From contig NZ_AUDE01000025.1 in assembly GCF_000425305.1 (NCBI RefSeq), forward strand, positions 1 to 64,000: DNA of 64,000 bases, given 5' to 3'. Positions 1-8,636 of this stretch are shown piece by piece. The notes beneath the pieces were generated by a model. The model was not told the origin of the DNA, ran no database searches, and worked only from the letters and a program-made list of their open reading frames with translations. The first letter of the stretch is position 1, and every line of letters starts with the position of its first letter. The DNA comes from Psychroserpens burtonensis DSM 12212 (GTDB lineage Bacteria; Bacteroidota; Bacteroidia; Flavobacteriales; Flavobacteriaceae). The position numbers and the translations under genes were made by a program.

Positions 1-145
1 TACTAAATTACAGACCAATTAGAAAGTTTAATTATAATAACCCTATTGAAGTCCTAAATAATAAGTGTGTTGCACTTATGGGTTGAACTCAGCAAGTCTT
101 TATATTTCCGAAGTTATTATTATTTTAGAGTTTTAAATAGAGGCT

Positions 146-940
146 ATGCGTAAAGATTATTTTGAAGTCAATCGACAAACTTGGAATGAAAAGGTGAAAA
201 TTCATTCTAAAAGTAAGATGTACGATTTAGATGCTTTCAAGAACGGGAAATCCTCTTTGATGCCATATGAACTCCTTGCTCTTGGTGATGTGAAAGGGAA
301 GTCTCTTTTGCATTTGCAATGTCATTTTGGACAAGATACGTTGAGTTGGAGTAGGATGGGAGCAAAATGCGTAGGAGTAGATTTAAGTGATGATGGCATT
401 GCTTTAGCGAAATCTTTAAATATAGAGTTGGATTTGGATGCAAATTTTGTTCGTTGCAATGTTTTAGAAACATCAAAATATATTAAAGATACTTTCGATA
501 TTGTATTTACATCGTATGGTGTTATTGGGTGGTTACCAGATTTGAATCCTTGGGGACAAATGATTGCCGAAAGATTACATAAAGGAGGTGTGTTTTATAT
601 GGTAGAATTTCATCCCATAGTTTGGATGTTTGATTATCTAGAAGGTAAACCTGTTATGACATATGCATACATGCAAGAAGACGCTATTTATGAAGAGTAT
701 GAAGGTACTTATGCAGATGAACACTCAAAAATGACTAGCAAGGAATATGGATGGAATCACGGTATGAGTGAGGTTGTAAATGCACTTGTTAGCGCTGGAT
801 TGCATATTGATTATTTAAATGAGTATAACGAAAGTCCATATAATGTATTGCCAGACCTCGTAGAAACTAAATCTGGCAATTATGTTACTATGGATAAATT
901 ATACCCTTTAATTTTTGAAATTAAAGCGACTAAATTTTAA
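146..940 (+). CDS. Class I SAM-dependent methyltransferase
   Basis: Predicted soluble methyltransferase of 264 residues with a Rossmann-type fold. The SAM-binding loop is probably LHLQCHFGQD at residues 55-64, followed by the acidic end of strand 2 in GVDLS (77-81). This LQCHFGQDTL form replaces the usual GxGxG and marks a subfamily often annotated only as methyltransferase. The substrate cannot be read from the sequence. The gene converges on the next gene and their ends overlap by 4 bases. The fold assignment is solid; the biological role is unknown. Confidence 0.85.
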   Translation: MRKDYFEVNRQTWNEKVKIHSKSKMYDLDAFKNGKSSLMPYELLALGDVKGKSLLHLQCHFGQDTLSWSRMGAKCVGVDLSDDGIALAKSLNIELDLDANFVRCNVLETSKYIKDTFDIVFTSYGVIGWLPDLNPWGQMIAERLHKGGVFYMVEFHPIVWMFDYLEGKPVMTYAYMQEDAIYEEYEGTYADEHSKMTSKEYGWNHGMSEVVNALVSAGLHIDYLNEYNESPYNVLPDLVETKSGNYVTMDKLYPLIFEIKATKF

Positions 941-2520
941 TTTTTTACTATTAATTTTGAACCTATAGATTGATGATCAACAAAGAAAGTAACGACATAT
1001 GAGCCTGCTCTTAAATTAGAAAGATTAATTGTGGATTCATTGTTGTTTAGTTCTATCGTTTTCACGTGTTGGCCAAGTATACTGTATATTTTCACTTCGG
1101 AAATTTGAGTATTAGACTCAATAGTTAATCGTCCTGACGTTGGGTTTGGATAGATCTTTACTGAAAGGTTATTTTTATCTACGACACTTAAATTATTATC
1201 TGTAATCTCTATGGATATAGTTGTATTGTATAATCTATATGGGGCAGTAGATGCAGATTCTGGACCAACAGAATAGTTTACTATGTAATTTCCAGGTGTT
1301 GAATTAGAGGTGTTAATAGTTCCTGTGTTTTGGTCTATCACCAAGCCTGCAGGTGAACTTAAAAACACACCACCAATTATACCGCTAGTTAGTAAAGGTG
1401 TTGCGTCTGTATCTGTAAGATCGTAAGTAGAGGCAGTATAATCAAAAGCTGAATAATCATTATAGTGAATGCTTAAGTATTCTAAAACAACATTGGCATA
1501 ATCTATAGCAAAAGGTTCTAGCGTATTGGGGAACGAGTCATAAGGTGCGCCTAAATCTCTTACACGACTATTAACTTTTGTCGTCATACCATCTATATGT
1601 CCGTCACCACCCACACTTGCAGGTCCTCCGGTTCCATTCCCAGAACCATGTCTTCTGTTATTGTAATAGTTTCCATCAAAATAATCATGGCTAAGAGGTT
1701 GTGTGTCATCGCAACTGTCTGAACCATAATTTGAATAACTAGGTATAGCTCTATATCCCGAGCTTACTCCACATTCAGGATAACTTGTATTTGAACCTGA
1801 AGGGTCAATTGAATTATAATAGCTACCTGGTGCATCTTGAAATAATTGTCCGAGACTATTTTCACCTCTAACTAGTTCTTCATGAGTTAATCCATTTAGA
1901 TTTGAACTCACTAAATTTTTGATTGTTGATTTATCTATGATTGTCGCATTATTTAAATCTGAAGCGTTAAGTTCTGTAGCTGTAATATTGTATCCAATTT
2001 CAATTCTTGGAACCGTATGGCTTTGTCCGTGTAAATCTATATACAGGCCTTTTCCCCATTCTGCTTCAATGGCTTGGCTCGCGTCATTTATAAAATTTTG
2101 AAAATCGATCCAATAAGAGGCTGCGTGACTATTACCGCAAGCGCCTTGACTAACCATCCTGTTCGGATCCATTTTAGAACGGTGTAGATTGTTAATGATA
2201 ATATGGGCATATCCGCCTGTTTGAGCAAATATCTCGTCTTGTATTCGTCTTACAAGTATTTCTGTATTGTCATCTCGTTCATTGATACCACAACTTCTAT
2301 CTGGTAAATTGTTATCATCATCAGGATAAAAAACACCTCCAATAGTTTCTCCAGATTGAAGAACACCACCATGTGGTGCAGATATAATGATTGGTAAGTT
2401 ACCAGGAATATATTCTATATACTCGTTATTGTAACTACTAAAAATTGATACGCCAGGAGTTTGGGCTTTTGCAATACTAACAATTAGAGTAAAACAAAGC
2501 AGATAAGTAATTTTTTTCAT
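937..2520 (-). CDS. T9SS-secreted N-formylglutamate amidohydrolase-like protein
   Basis: A 527-residue exported protein. A signal peptide covers about residues 1-19. The catalytic-like domain (about 35-360) has the spaced motifs of the N-formylglutamate amidohydrolase fold: SAPHGG (47-52), NLHRSKMDPNR (111-121) and IDLHGQ (161-166), whose His and Asp/Glu residues bind zinc in the family. A linker domain follows. The last ~75 residues are a type A T9SS sorting domain (KIYPNPTSGRL, then GQHVKTIEL and a basic end). The protein is therefore expected outside the cell or on its surface. The substrate is unknown: classical family members act on N-formylglutamate in the cytoplasm, so another amide bond is likely here. 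Transcribed behind msrA, about 100 bases downstream. Confidence 0.85.
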   Translation of the reverse strand: MKKITYLLCFTLIVSIAKAQTPGVSIFSSYNNEYIEYIPGNLPIIISAPHGGVLQSGETIGGVFYPDDDNNLPDRSCGINERDDNTEILVRRIQDEIFAQTGGYAHIIINNLHRSKMDPNRMVSQGACGNSHAASYWIDFQNFINDASQAIEAEWGKGLYIDLHGQSHTVPRIEIGYNITATELNASDLNNATIIDKSTIKNLVSSNLNGLTHEELVRGENSLGQLFQDAPGSYYNSIDPSGSNTSYPECGVSSGYRAIPSYSNYGSDSCDDTQPLSHDYFDGNYYNNRRHGSGNGTGGPASVGGDGHIDGMTTKVNSRVRDLGAPYDSFPNTLEPFAIDYANVVLEYLSIHYNDYSAFDYTASTYDLTDTDATPLLTSGIIGGVFLSSPAGLVIDQNTGTINTSNSTPGNYIVNYSVGPESASTAPYRLYNTTISIEITDNNLSVVDKNNLSVKIYPNPTSGRLTIESNTQISEVKIYSILGQHVKTIELNNNESTINLSNLRAGSYVVTFFVDHQSIGSKLIVKN

Positions 2521-2527
2521 GTTAACT

Positions 2528-2573
2528 GTATTTTAGATTTGATCAATCTGTAATTGATTGTGCTCTAAAATAC
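2528..2573. repeat. Nested inverted repeat between msrA and the T9SS gene
   Basis: Ten-base perfect arms (GTATTTTAGA at 2528-2537, TCTAAAATAC at 2564-2573) enclose a second inverted repeat (CAATC 2544-2548, GATTG 2556-2560). The structure lies 8 bases upstream of the T9SS gene start and downstream of msrA. No T-run follows on either strand, so it is not an ordinary terminator. It could be a structured 5' leader or an RNA processing site. Confidence 0.5.
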
Positions 2574-2619
2574 GTTAATTAACGACAAATAAACTAATTT
2601 ATTCGATGAATAGCATTAA

Positions 2620-3282
2620 TTAGTGAGAATTACCCTTCAAAACCTCTGGCATTTCAATTTTAAACCTATTTAGTCTTGGGGCAGATACGTTTGTAATGTA
2701 ACTTTGGTTTGGATGTAGTCGTTCATAATTTTGATGATAATCTTCACCAACCCAAAATTTTTGAAATGGATAAACTTCTGCAGCTATAGTGGCCTTTATT
2801 TTTTTGGCTAAGGCAGCTTTTTTTTCTTCAATTATTTTCTTTTGAGTGTTATTTTGATAAAAAATTATGGATCTATACTGGTAGCCTTTATCAGGACCTT
2901 GTCCATTAAGTTGTGTTGGGTTTTGAGATGCAAAATAAACATCTACAAGCGTTTCAAAACTTACGACGTTAGGATCGTAAATGATTTCTACTGCTTCTGC
3001 ATGATCTTTTATGCGTCCATAACTGTTGCTTTCATAGGTTGGGTTTTTTGTGTGTCCTCCAGCATAACCACTAATAGATTCATCAACACCTTTTACACTT
3101 TCAAAAACAGCTTCAACACACCAGAAGCAACCACTTGCAAAATACGCTTTGGCTTTTCCGTTTTTTAAAGGAACTTCTATGGGCTCTGCATCAATTACTG
3201 CTTGTTGTTTGGCATTGACTTGTGCATTGTTTTGACAACTAAATAAAAGAGCGATAACTAAAGTTGATAAAATTTTTTTCAT
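2620..3282 (-). CDS. msrA: Peptide-methionine (S)-S-oxide reductase MsrA, lipoprotein form
   Basis: Reduces methionine-S-sulfoxide in damaged proteins. The catalytic motif GCFWC is at residues 51-55, with nucleophile Cys52, followed by the conserved GYAGG and the NPTQLNGQGPDKGYQYRS region. The 220-residue protein is longer than cytoplasmic MsrA because it begins with a lipoprotein signal whose lipobox LLFSC ends at Cys16. It is therefore probably anchored in the periplasm and repairs envelope proteins. Gene order is the operon-terminal zinc-ribbon-like gene, a terminator, then msrA. Identification is secure; the periplasmic location is inferred from the signal. Confidence 0.95.
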   Translation of the reverse strand: MKKILSTLVIALLFSCQNNAQVNAKQQAVIDAEPIEVPLKNGKAKAYFASGCFWCVEAVFESVKGVDESISGYAGGHTKNPTYESNSYGRIKDHAEAVEIIYDPNVVSFETLVDVYFASQNPTQLNGQGPDKGYQYRSIIFYQNNTQKKIIEEKKAALAKKIKATIAAEVYPFQKFWVGEDYHQNYERLHPNQSYITNVSAPRLNRFKIEMPEVLKGNSH

Positions 3283-3357
3283 GTTTTTGTTTTTTGAATA
3301 AGTCGCATAAAGTTAAGAAACCTTATAGTTAAGTATGTGAAAGTTTTATTAAAATGA

Positions 3358-3390
3358 AAAAAGCCTCTATCTAAAAGATAAAGGCTTTTT
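3358..3390 (-). terminator. Rho-independent terminator after the Nif3/zinc-ribbon-like pair
   Basis: A 15-base stem with one mismatch and a 3-base loop (arms 3358-3372 and 3376-3390). On the minus strand it is followed by a T-rich tail. It lies 20 bases beyond the stop codon of the gene ending at 3410 and separates that operon from msrA. Confidence 0.8.
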
Positions 3391-3409
3391 AATATAACTT
3401 AATAATGGA

Positions 3410-4189
3410 TTACAGTTTTGCAAACATCTTCTCCATTTTTTCTTTTTCTTCTTTTGCTAGTTCTGCATCAACCAAAATTCTACCACTATGCTCGTCTGTA
3501 ATAACTTTTTTACGAGACGCAATTTCAACTTGAATTTGTGGTGGAATTGTAAAGAAAGAACCTCCAGATGCACCTCTTTCAATCGGTACAACTGCCAATC
3601 CGTTTTTTACGTTATTTCTAATACGGAAATAAGCTTTCACTAAACGATCATCTAATTTCTTTTGGAAATCTTCAGATTTTTTAGTTAATGCTTCCTCTTC
3701 TTTTTGAGTTTCAGCTAGTATTGCATCTAACTCACTACGCTTGTGCTTTAAGTGGGTTTTGCGATCCTTTAAACGAGATTTATTCTCATCTATAACTACT
3801 TTCTTTTGATCAATTTGAACTTTAAATTCTTTAATATGCTTTTCAGCCAATTGAATTTCTAATTCTTGAAATTCAACTTCTTTGGTTAAAGAATTATATT
3901 CTCTGTTATTCCTAACATTCTCTTGCTGTTCAGAGTACTTTTTGATAAGAGCTTTCGCTTCTTCCATTAAGTTCTTTTTTGATTTAATTTGATCGTCAAT
4001 TAAATCAAGATTGATGCCTAGATTTTCAAGTCTTGTATTTAAACCTTCAACTTCATCTTCTAAATCTTGAACCTCTAAAGGAAGTTCTCCTCTAACATTT
4101 CTTATTTCATCTATTCTAGAATCAATTAATTGTAAATCATACAATGCTCTTAACCTATCTTCAACAGATGCTTCAGCTTTTTTTGCCAT
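3410..4189 (-). CDS. C4-type zinc-ribbon family protein lacking the zinc cysteines
   Basis: A 259-residue protein, mostly a long antiparallel coiled coil (about residues 10-190, rich in Lys/Glu heptads), ending in a small domain. The end (GASGGSFFTIPPQ, then RKKVITDEHSGRIL) matches the conserved zinc-ribbon tail of the CT398/DUF164 family. In that family the two knuckles are CxxC pairs. Here the matching positions are Ala/Ser/Gly and Asp/Ser, and the whole protein contains no cysteine, so it cannot form the ribbon. It starts 2 bases after the Nif3 gene, the usual pairing for this family. The family's function is unsettled; a nucleic-acid or RNA-related role has been proposed. Confidence 0.8.
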   Translation of the reverse strand: MAKKAEASVEDRLRALYDLQLIDSRIDEIRNVRGELPLEVQDLEDEVEGLNTRLENLGINLDLIDDQIKSKKNLMEEAKALIKKYSEQQENVRNNREYNSLTKEVEFQELEIQLAEKHIKEFKVQIDQKKVVIDENKSRLKDRKTHLKHKRSELDAILAETQKEEEALTKKSEDFQKKLDDRLVKAYFRIRNNVKNGLAVVPIERGASGGSFFTIPPQIQVEIASRKKVITDEHSGRILVDAELAKEEKEKMEKMFAKL

Positions 4190-4191
4190 AA

Positions 4192-5286
4192 TTATAAATA
4201 CTTTACCGGATTTGTATTCGTCGTTGATAAAACGACTGCAAAACTAGTGTTTTTTTGCGAGAGATAGTCAACTAAAAAGGTTTTTGTGAACTGTTCACTT
4301 TCATAATGTCCAATATCTACTACAATTATCTTTTTTTCTGGGGAAAAGAAATCGTGATATTTCAAATCTGAGGTGATTAACATGTCGGCTCCAGCTCTTT
4401 TAGCTGCCGCAATTGCAAAACTTCCTGATCCTCCTAGTACCGCTACTTTTTTAATTTTATCTTTTGATATTTCAGAATGTTTAATACAAGAAACATTCAT
4501 TTTTTCTTTTACAAATCTCAGAAAAGCTTCGGTTTCTTGAGTTTCTTTGAGCTCTCCAACCATACCTATCCCAATATTTTGATCATAGTTATCTAATGTG
4601 GCTACTTCAAATGCAACTTCTTCGTAAGGATGATGTTCAAACAAAGCTCTAAGTAATTTAGATTCTACATGTTTGTTAAAGGTTACTGAGATTTGGATCT
4701 CCTCTTCTTCGTGTAACTCGCCTCTTTTGCCAAGTGTTGGATTAGACATTTCATTCCCTCTGTAAGTTCCTTTGCCTTGAGCATTAAAACTACAGTTGTC
4801 ATAATTTCCAATGTTACCAGCACCAGCTTTAAAAAGTTGAGCTCTTAGAGCATTTGCATTTCCGAGGGGAACATACGTTGTCAGCTTTTTTATAGTGCCT
4901 CTCTGTGGAATTAAGATTTTCTTGTTTTCTAAGCCAAGGGTATTGCAGATAATATCATTGACACCTCTAATTGAATTATCGAGTGCTGTGTGGATAGCAT
5001 AAATTGCGATGTCATTTTTAATTGCTTTTAAGACTGTTCTTTCAACATAGTCTTTACCAATAAGGGATTTTAATCCTTTGAAAATGATGGGATGAAAACT
5101 CACAATGAGGTTGCAGTTTTTCTCTGTAGCTTCATCAACGACAGTTTCCAGGGTGTCTAAAGTGATTAGTATTCCAGATACCTCTAAATTTTTATTACCG
5201 ACTAGAAGTCCAACGTTATCAAAATCTTCAGCATAAGCCAAAGGAGCTAGTTCTTCTAGTTGGTTCATGATGTCTTGAACGATCAT
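4192..5286 (-). CDS. Nif3-like dinuclear metal center protein
   Basis: Nif3/YbgI family, 364 residues from this start. The N-terminal half has the conserved EDFDNVGLLVG and the metal-binding SFHPIIFKGL. The C-terminal half has TSDLKYHDF and DIGHYESE, which supply further metal ligands. A central inserted domain (about 120-240) is usual in Bacteroidota and Firmicutes homologs. An in-frame start 27 bases upstream (5313) was rejected because a good -7 promoter element (5311-5318) overlaps it, and because family members begin like MIVQDIMNQLEELAP. Members form hexameric rings with two metals per subunit. The annotation as type 2 GTP cyclohydrolase is not well supported for the family. Confidence 0.9.
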   Translation of the reverse strand: MIVQDIMNQLEELAPLAYAEDFDNVGLLVGNKNLEVSGILITLDTLETVVDEATEKNCNLIVSFHPIIFKGLKSLIGKDYVERTVLKAIKNDIAIYAIHTALDNSIRGVNDIICNTLGLENKKILIPQRGTIKKLTTYVPLGNANALRAQLFKAGAGNIGNYDNCSFNAQGKGTYRGNEMSNPTLGKRGELHEEEEIQISVTFNKHVESKLLRALFEHHPYEEVAFEVATLDNYDQNIGIGMVGELKETQETEAFLRFVKEKMNVSCIKHSEISKDKIKKVAVLGGSGSFAIAAAKRAGADMLITSDLKYHDFFSPEKKIIVVDIGHYESEQFTKTFLVDYLSQKNTSFAVVLSTTNTNPVKYL

Positions 5287-5310
5287 ATTTTTTTGTGTTG
5301 AGTTTAAAAG

Positions 5311-5318
5311 CAAATATA
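5311..5318 (-). promoter_or_regulatory. Bacteroidota -7 element for the Nif3 operon
   Basis: TATATTTG on the minus strand fits TAnnTTTG and would start transcription near 5304, just upstream of the start codon at 5286. No clear TTG lies 17-19 bases further upstream, so only the -7 half is supported. Confidence 0.5.
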
Positions 5319-5337
5319 AAATATTAACTTCGTTCTA

Positions 5338-6357
5338 ATGAAACTACTTAGAAAAATACTTTTTCCTATCGTTCCTGTTTATTTTATGGTGACTTGGTTG
5401 CGTAATAAATTCTATGATTTAGGTTGGAAATCTTCAAAATATTATTCTCATCCTATTATTTGTGTTGGTAATTTGAGTACTGGAGGTACAGGGAAAACGC
5501 CTACAATAGAATATTTGATTCGTTTATTGAAAGATCAACATAAAGTCGCTACATTAAGTCGTGGGTATAGGCGTGAAACTGCTGGTTTTATTTTAGCAGA
5601 TGATAACGCAACACCCAAATCTATTGGTGATGAACCATTCCAGTTTTATAGTAAGTTTAAGGATATTAGTGTTAGCGTAGATACAGATAGACAAAACGGA
5701 ATTGAACAGCTTATGCAATTAGAGCAACCTGATGTGATTCTTTTGGATGACGCTTTTCAGCATAGAAAAGTTAAATCAGGTTTGAATATTTTATTGACGA
5801 GTTTTAGCACACTTTATTGTGATGATATTGTTTTACCTACAGGTAATCTTAGAGAGCCAAGAGCTGGCGCTAAACGCGCAAACATTGTGGTGGTTACTAA
5901 ATGTCCAGAGAAATTATCTGCTTCAGACAAGGAATACCTTAAAAAGAAGCTAAAACCATTAGAGTACCAAAAGGTTTATTTTAGCATAATCTCATATTCG
6001 GAAACTGTTTACAGTGAAAAAGAGGAAATAACGCTTGAACAATTTGAAGGTAAAAAAATAACTGTGGTCACAGGTATCGCTAATCCAATGCCATTTTTGG
6101 ATTATTTAAAATCAAAATCTATAGACTTTGAGCACTTAAAGTTTAAAGATCATCATGAGTTTTCTTCTTCGGAAATAGATTTTTTAAAACAAAAGGAGAT
6201 TGTTTTAACGACTGAAAAGGATTATATGAGATTGAAAGAGAGCTTTAATTCTAAGCCATCACAATTGTGGTATGTGCCAATATCATTTAAAATTCATAGT
6301 AATGATATGTTTGATAATCAATTACTAGGGTTTGTTAATTCATTCAAGTCTTACTAA
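5338..6357 (+). CDS. lpxK: Tetraacyldisaccharide 4'-kinase LpxK
   Basis: Phosphorylates the 4' position of the lipid A disaccharide precursor at the inner membrane, the penultimate core step of lipid A synthesis. An N-terminal hydrophobic/amphipathic segment (about residues 5-25) gives membrane association. The P-loop is GGTGKT at 49-54. Downstream motifs include LSRGYRR, GDEP, LDDAFQHR and LREP, all typical of LpxK. At 339 residues the length is normal. It is divergent from the Nif3 operon, and its 3' end overlaps the histidine kinase gene tail-to-tail by 4 bases. Confidence 0.96.
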   Translation: MKLLRKILFPIVPVYFMVTWLRNKFYDLGWKSSKYYSHPIICVGNLSTGGTGKTPTIEYLIRLLKDQHKVATLSRGYRRETAGFILADDNATPKSIGDEPFQFYSKFKDISVSVDTDRQNGIEQLMQLEQPDVILLDDAFQHRKVKSGLNILLTSFSTLYCDDIVLPTGNLREPRAGAKRANIVVVTKCPEKLSASDKEYLKKKLKPLEYQKVYFSIISYSETVYSEKEEITLEQFEGKKITVVTGIANPMPFLDYLKSKSIDFEHLKFKDHHEFSSSEIDFLKQKEIVLTTEKDYMRLKESFNSKPSQLWYVPISFKIHSNDMFDNQLLGFVNSFKSY

Positions 6358-8585
6358 AGAGAAGTGGTTGATTCTTGGTTATCAGATAAAACTTCGTATA
6401 ATTTTTTCTCAAAGTCCTCTTGCTTAAATGGTTTTGATATAATATCGTTAAAACCAGCTTCATCAAACTCGTGCATTTTATCTTCTAAAGTTACAGCAGT
6501 AAGAGCAAAAATGGTTAATTCTTTATCAAAGGTTCTTATGATTTTAGTAGCCTCTAATCCACTAATTCCTGGCATATGAATATCCATTAGAACAACGTTA
6601 TACTTATTTTCTTTAACCTTCTCTATAGCTGCTTCACCATTATCTACGATATCACATTGAAGGTTCATCTTACTAAGAATCTTTTTAGTAATCATTTGGT
6701 TGATCTTATTGTCTTCTACAATTAAGATTTTAATATTGCTAATGTCTAATTTGCTAATGTTTTTAGAGTAGTCTTCTGTTTTAATTTCAACAGTTTCTGG
6801 AGCGTAGGTAAGTGGGATTTCGAAAAAGAAGGTTGTTCCTTTTCCAAGTTCACTTTTTAAGTAGATTTTTCCTTTTAATATTTCAATAAGCCCTTTTACA
6901 ATAGATAGGCCTAAGCCTGTACCACCATATTTTCTGTTGATTTGTATAGAGCCTTGGGAGAAGCTTTCAAACATATTATCTTGTTTCTCTTTAGAGATAC
7001 CAATACCATTGTCTTCAATTTCAAAGCGCAAGGTATGGTCATTTCCGTTATTATTGATACTACTTACTCTCACCCAGATATCACCATCCTTTGTAAACTT
7101 AATAGAGTTACCTATAAGATTGATAAGTATTTGAGATATTTTAAGGTTGTCACCAATAAACGTTTCTGGCAAGTTAGATTGATAATCATAATGCATTTTA
7201 GTATTATTGTTTGATGCCTGATTATTAAGTGCAGAACATACATTTTCTACTTTAGTTTTAAGATTGAAGAGTACGGGGTCTAAGTCTACTTTGTTTGCTT
7301 CTATTTTATTTATTTGAAGAATATCGTTAATGAATGTCAATAAGTAATCACCAGAGAATTTTAAAGATTTTAAATGAGGTATTTGATTTTCACTAGGTTC
7401 TTCTTCTAAGAGCATATTGGTTAAACCTGTAACAGCATAAAGAGGTGTTCTTAATTCATGTGTTACCGTTGATAAAAAGTTTGCTTTAGTTTTTGATGCC
7501 AATTCAGCTCTTTTCATGGCCTCTATTAAGTCATCATTTTTCTCTTGAAGCATATTATTAGACTTGAGTCTAATATTATTATTCTTGTATAAGGAAAGTG
7601 TTAAGAGTGATAAAATTGTAATCAATGCAATACTAAGTATTGTCGTGACTTTAGCTAAATTACTTTCAGACTCTTGCTCTTCAACTTGTTTCTTTAATTT
7701 CTTAAATTCATCAGCATTAAATGCTTCAATATAATCAGTCGGACCTGTAGGTGATAGATTTGCTCGTTCAACAGTTAAGATAGAATCTGAAATTTTTGAA
7801 TGCTTTCGTAGATAATTGTGCGCTTGTTCAAAATCTCTATTCTTTTCGTAAATTTCGCTGAGACTTAAATAAGCTTCGTCAATATTATGTATTTGGTTGT
7901 TTGACTTAGCGACATTTAAACCTTCAAGAGCAGATTGAATACTTTGCTTCTCATTACCTAGGTTAAGTAGGGTTTTGCTGTTGTAAATCAATGCTTTAGA
8001 TAGTATGTCTGCTTGATTGTTCTTTTTAGCTAAAACAATGGTGTTTTCAAATAAAGATTTAGCTGTCTTGAACTCTTTTAATTTGAAATGCACCTTTCCT
8101 TGCGTGAGCGTAACTTCTGGTATTTTGGTGTCTAAATTTTTTTCTTCGAAGAGCGTCTTAGCAGAATTTAGATATTCTAGAGCATCTTTATATTCTTCTT
8201 TCCCTGCATGAAGAGCTCCCTTGATACTATATGTAATGGCAAGATTTTCTATATCTTCTATTTCTCTTTGAATCTCTGCAGCTTTAATAAGTGAAGCTAA
8301 TGATTTATCAAATTCATTAGTTATAAATTGTAATTCACCAATTTTGGCTAATATAATACCTTGACTTTTCTTGTATTCAACTTTGATAGCAAGCTCTAGG
8401 GCTATGTCAAGATTCTCTTTAGAATTGAAGAAATCTCCTCTTTTTAAATCAAATTCAGACTGTGTTATTATGTTTGCTATGCGAAGTTTTGACACATCAA
8501 TATCTTCTATATCATTGTTTTGGGCAGTTATTGCACAAGAAAATAATAAGAGAACAGTAACTATAAAGTATTTTATTTGGGACAT
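6354..8585 (-). CDS. TPR-containing hybrid histidine kinase with receiver domain
   Basis: A 743-residue sensor kinase. A signal peptide (MSQIKYFIVTVLLLFSC onward) is followed by a periplasmic array of TPR-like repeats (about 40-290), one transmembrane helix (about 315-335), a HisKA domain with phospho-acceptor His376 in THELRTPL, a HATPase domain with N, G1 (DNGIGI) and G2 (GGTGLGLSI) boxes, and a C-terminal receiver with phospho-acceptor Asp668 in LMDIHMPG. The start at 8585 was chosen because it begins the signal peptide; the longer reading from 8630 runs through a -7 promoter element. No DNA-binding domain or cognate regulator is adjacent, so the signal and output are unknown. Confidence 0.92.
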   Translation of the reverse strand: MSQIKYFIVTVLLLFSCAITAQNNDIEDIDVSKLRIANIITQSEFDLKRGDFFNSKENLDIALELAIKVEYKKSQGIILAKIGELQFITNEFDKSLASLIKAAEIQREIEDIENLAITYSIKGALHAGKEEYKDALEYLNSAKTLFEEKNLDTKIPEVTLTQGKVHFKLKEFKTAKSLFENTIVLAKKNNQADILSKALIYNSKTLLNLGNEKQSIQSALEGLNVAKSNNQIHNIDEAYLSLSEIYEKNRDFEQAHNYLRKHSKISDSILTVERANLSPTGPTDYIEAFNADEFKKLKKQVEEQESESNLAKVTTILSIALITILSLLTLSLYKNNNIRLKSNNMLQEKNDDLIEAMKRAELASKTKANFLSTVTHELRTPLYAVTGLTNMLLEEEPSENQIPHLKSLKFSGDYLLTFINDILQINKIEANKVDLDPVLFNLKTKVENVCSALNNQASNNNTKMHYDYQSNLPETFIGDNLKISQILINLIGNSIKFTKDGDIWVRVSSINNNGNDHTLRFEIEDNGIGISKEKQDNMFESFSQGSIQINRKYGGTGLGLSIVKGLIEILKGKIYLKSELGKGTTFFFEIPLTYAPETVEIKTEDYSKNISKLDISNIKILIVEDNKINQMITKKILSKMNLQCDIVDNGEAAIEKVKENKYNVVLMDIHMPGISGLEATKIIRTFDKELTIFALTAVTLEDKMHEFDEAGFNDIISKPFKQEDFEKKLYEVLSDNQESTTSL

Positions 8586-8606
8586 ATTAGACCTCTTCAA
8601 TTTGGA

Positions 8607-8614
8607 CAAATATA
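8607..8614 (-). promoter_or_regulatory. Putative -7 element for the histidine kinase gene
   Basis: TATATTTG on the minus strand, 21 bases upstream of the chosen start codon. The nearest upstream TTG is only 13 bases away, too close for the consensus spacing, so support is from the -7 element alone. Confidence 0.4.
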
Positions 8615-8636
8615 AATATTTATTCGACAAAAGACA

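Noticed and set aside
61-79. ATAAGTG/CACTTAT hairpin near the left edge
   Set aside because: A 7-base stem without a T-run and with no gene in view upstream; too little to call a terminator or site.
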